Positions 62,572 through 64,000 of a stretch of DNA of 64,000 nt are shown in pieces. How positions within the stretch are numbered: position 1 is the first letter of the stretch; each line of letters begins with the position of its first letter. The stretch comes from Fusibacter bizertensis (GTDB taxonomy: Bacteria; Bacillota; Clostridia; Peptostreptococcales; Acidaminobacteraceae): assembly GCF_029914245.1 (NCBI RefSeq), contig NZ_JARYZI010000002.1, forward strand, positions 310,001 to 374,000, written 5' to 3'. The notes below the pieces were generated by a model. The model worked only from the letters and a program-made list of their open reading frames with translations. It was not told the origin of the DNA and did no database searches. The position numbers and the translations under genes are program-made.

Positions 62572-63507
62572 ATGTTAAGTAGTTATGATTTGACAAGTTT
62601 TTCCAAACGGTTAAAAACAATTAGAAAATCGCTCGGCTATTCACAGAACGACGTTGCAGATGAAACAGGCGTAAATAGCGATACTTTAAGGCGTCTGGAA
62701 AATGGTATGTCTGTACCACGTTTTGACACGTTAGAGGTCTTATCGCGATTTTATAAAGAAAACTTAATTCTTTTACTTGATTCATATAAAATATCTACAG
62801 AATTATCCTATTTTTACGACCTAGTTGATTATCACATGGTGAATGAGGATATTGAATCTTTGCGTAATTCAATTAAGACTTTTCATTTGTATATTAAACA
62901 AGATAATTTAAGAATGGTTGATGCTCGAGAAGTTGAACAACTTGATTATTTTTTTCAAGGTTTGGAGTTAAGTTATAATGCCAATGATCATTCTTCAACT
63001 GAATTATTTGAGAAAGCACTAAAATTAACAATAACACATTTTAAGTTAGACAACTGGAGTCACTTTAAGTATAATTTTCTTGAAATTAGAATTTTGCTAT
63101 CTTTAGCTGCAGTTCAGGGCAATTTACGTAATTGTGAATTGAGTACATCAATATTAAATTACATATTGAATTATTTAGATCCTTCTCCACACTCAAAGTT
63201 CTATGAAAAGGTTCTAATTGTAAAGTGTTATGGTATACTAGCCTATAACTATCATAGATTAGATAATCATAAACAGGCTATTAAATATTCAGATTTAGGT
63301 ATCCAATTTTGTATTGATCATTCAATTTTATCCAATCTGCACTTTGTGCTTTTCCGAAAAGGCGTAGCACTTTATAATTTAAATGATAAAAGTTATGAAA
63401 TCTATATTGAACAAGCTATCAACTTACTAAAAATTCAAGAAAAACATGCACTTTCTAATACTGTTCAAAAATATTTAGATACCTTTAGAGAAAACAAAAG
63501 GAGTTAA
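62572..63507 (+). CDS. XRE-HTH regulator with TPR-like domain (RRNPP/PlcR type)
   Basis: 311 residues. The N-terminal about 65 residues form an XRE helix-turn-helix (FSKRLKTIRKSLGYSQNDVADETG, TLRRLENGMSVPRFDTLEVLSRFY; given in parts). The remaining 245 are helical pairs resembling TPR repeats, for example AYNYHRLDNHKQAIKYSDLGI. Size and layout match peptide-binding RRNPP regulators. ATG 62572 has GAGG 6 nt upstream; the longer TTG frame (62560) is unlikely. It is divergent from a secreted-peptide gene and followed by a second paralogous regulator. The palindrome upstream may be its operator. Confidence 0.83.
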   Translation: MLSSYDLTSFSKRLKTIRKSLGYSQNDVADETGVNSDTLRRLENGMSVPRFDTLEVLSRFYKENLILLLDSYKISTELSYFYDLVDYHMVNEDIESLRNSIKTFHLYIKQDNLRMVDAREVEQLDYFFQGLELSYNANDHSSTELFEKALKLTITHFKLDNWSHFKYNFLEIRILLSLAAVQGNLRNCELSTSILNYILNYLDPSPHSKFYEKVLIVKCYGILAYNYHRLDNHKQAIKYSDLGIQFCIDHSILSNLHFVLFRKGVALYNLNDKSYEIYIEQAINLLKIQEKHALSNTVQKYLDTFRENKRS

Positions 63508-63716
63508 GCTTCTTTTTTTAATATAAGTTCCATATAGTTTACATCATCAACAAAATTAAACCAGCATTTTTCATCTTTGAGCAAATTCAATTGTTTAAAC
63601 AATTTTTCATCAAAATATCTCGATATCATTATTTTTCTATTGTAATTGTTTTCTATTTCTATAAGCTGAATTCTATTTTGATTACAATTATCTTTATCAT
63701 AAATTTTAAATCGCAT
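63504..63716 (-). CDS. Hypothetical 70-residue protein between the two regulators
   Basis: 70 residues, MRFKIYDKDNCNQNRIQLIE onward. Predicted mixed beta/alpha, no signal peptide or membrane helix, and an acidic C-terminal half (NFVDDVNYMELILKKEA). GGGAG lies 5 nt from ATG 63716; an in-frame TTG at 63728 overlaps that site. Its stop overlaps the first regulator's stop by 4 bp (convergent), and it is divergent from the second regulator. I do not recognise it. By position it may be a target of the second regulator. Confidence 0.6.
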   Translation of the reverse strand: MRFKIYDKDNCNQNRIQLIEIENNYNRKIMISRYFDEKLFKQLNLLKDEKCWFNFVDDVNYMELILKKEA

Positions 63717-63731
63717 ATCTTCTCCCAATAT

Positions 63732-63761
63732 AAAGTGTTTATATAATTAGTTATACACTTT
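63732..63761. promoter_or_regulatory. Inverted repeat in the second divergent gap
   Basis: AAAGTGT (63732-63738) and ACACTTT (63755-63761) flank a TATAAT (63742-63747) between the 70-residue gene and the second regulator. It is a candidate operator. Confidence 0.45.
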
Positions 63762-63778
63762 TAACACATTTTAATAAA

Positions 63779-63794
63779 CCCAATTAGAGTTGGG
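63779..63794. promoter_or_regulatory. 16-bp CCCAA-N6-TTGGG repeat before the second regulator
   Basis: An inverted repeat of the same length, ends and distance to the start codon (15 bp) as the palindrome ahead of the first regulator. The inner bases differ, so it could be a diverged operator or a shared mRNA hairpin. Confidence 0.55.
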
Positions 63795-63809
63795 GTAAAG
63801 GAGTAAGTC

Positions 63810-64000
63810 TTGTTTAGTACATATGATTTAGGACAATTTTCACAAGTATTAAAAGATATTAGAAAGTCATTAAATTATACACAAAACGATGTCGCAACAC
63901 ATACAGGATTAAGTACTGAAACACTTCGAAAATTAGAAAACGGGAAAACTATACCGAAATACGATACTATAGAAATTTTATCCCTTTTTTACAAAACTGA
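63810..64000 (+). CDS. Second XRE-HTH regulator, paralogue of the first (cut by window edge)
   Basis: The first 63 residues are present. TTG start at 63810 with AAAGGAG 7 nt upstream, then FSTYDLGQFSQVLKDIRKSL. Aligned with the first regulator, more than half of positions match, including SYDL/TYDL, IRKSLxYxQNDVA, TLRxLENG and the following xxxPxxDTxExLSxFY. This marks a tandem duplication. The C-terminal ligand domain lies outside the window. Confidence 0.82.
   Translation, partial: MFSTYDLGQFSQVLKDIRKSLNYTQNDVATHTGLSTETLRKLENGKTIPKYDTIEILSLFYKT

Noticed and set aside
1-64000. tRNA, rRNA, insertion sequence, prophage or CRISPR
   Set aside because: No cloverleaf, rRNA segment, transposase, integrase or phage structural motif, and no spaced repeat array was recognised by eye on either strand.

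Overview
The window is AT-rich, densely coded DNA from a low-G+C anaerobic Bacillota. Clostridial affiliation is suggested by two [FeFe]-hydrogenase-like proteins with a SpoIIE-type phosphatase, tryptophanase, two T-box leaders, consensus vegetative promoters with GGAGG ribosome sites, and DUF4438 and YheO-type genes. A Fusibacter-like lineage is a guess only. I see no rRNA, tRNA, CRISPR array, insertion sequence or prophage, and the two edge genes (1-326 and 63810-64000) are cut by the window.

Layout. 1-2464: a sugar-uptake lipoprotein and an amylosucrase, each behind a promoter with the same LacI-type operator between -35 and -10. 2.5-6.8 kb: an MMPL exporter with a secreted partner, divergent from a TetR regulator. 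6.9-10.3 kb: a chemoreceptor and a GAF/HD-GYP phosphodiesterase. 10.3-13.4 kb: tryptophanase divergent from a YheO-type regulator and an esterase. 13.3-20.4 kb: an EAL phosphodiesterase, a pirin, a DUF2871 protein, a rhodanese/glutaredoxin/MBL redox operon and an MFS exporter. 20.5-25.9 kb: an unannotated 31-codon gene, topoisomerase III, a DEAD-box helicase, endonuclease IV and a formate/nitrite channel. 28.1-32.7 kb: a four-gene hydrogenase/phosphatase module resembling hfsABCD. 32.8-37 kb: azlCD, GNATs, an MFS exporter and a stand-alone winged-helix protein. 38-43.5 kb: argGH plus an amino-acid ABC transporter behind a T-box that I read as arginine-specific (AGA). 44.8-45.4 kb: a second, apparently isoleucine-specific (AUC) T-box whose only evident target is a 56-aa protein containing no isoleucine. 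45.4-52 kb: two accessory operons of small enzymes. 52-57.7 kb: a PAS/GAF/GGDEF cyclase, a DMT exporter, and a two-component system with two small SHOCT proteins. 57.8-62.2 kb: GNATs, a GNAT-Nudix fusion, a TspO-like protein and dGTPase. 62.3-64 kb: two tandem HTH regulators (the first TPR-like), the first divergent from a short gene for a secreted peptide. This looks like an RRNPP-type (PlcR/Rgg) cell-cell signalling locus.

The best candidates for undescribed biology are the isoleucine T-box with its Ile-free orphan protein, the peptide/regulator pair with paired CCC-N10-GGG repeats, and the 31-codon gene with its own promoter, ribosome site and terminator. All three small genes lie in gaps that an ORF cut-off of 60 aa leaves empty. 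Start codons were moved from the longest ORF to the Shine-Dalgarno-supported codon where one was visible. Protein family names come from recognised motifs, not database searches.
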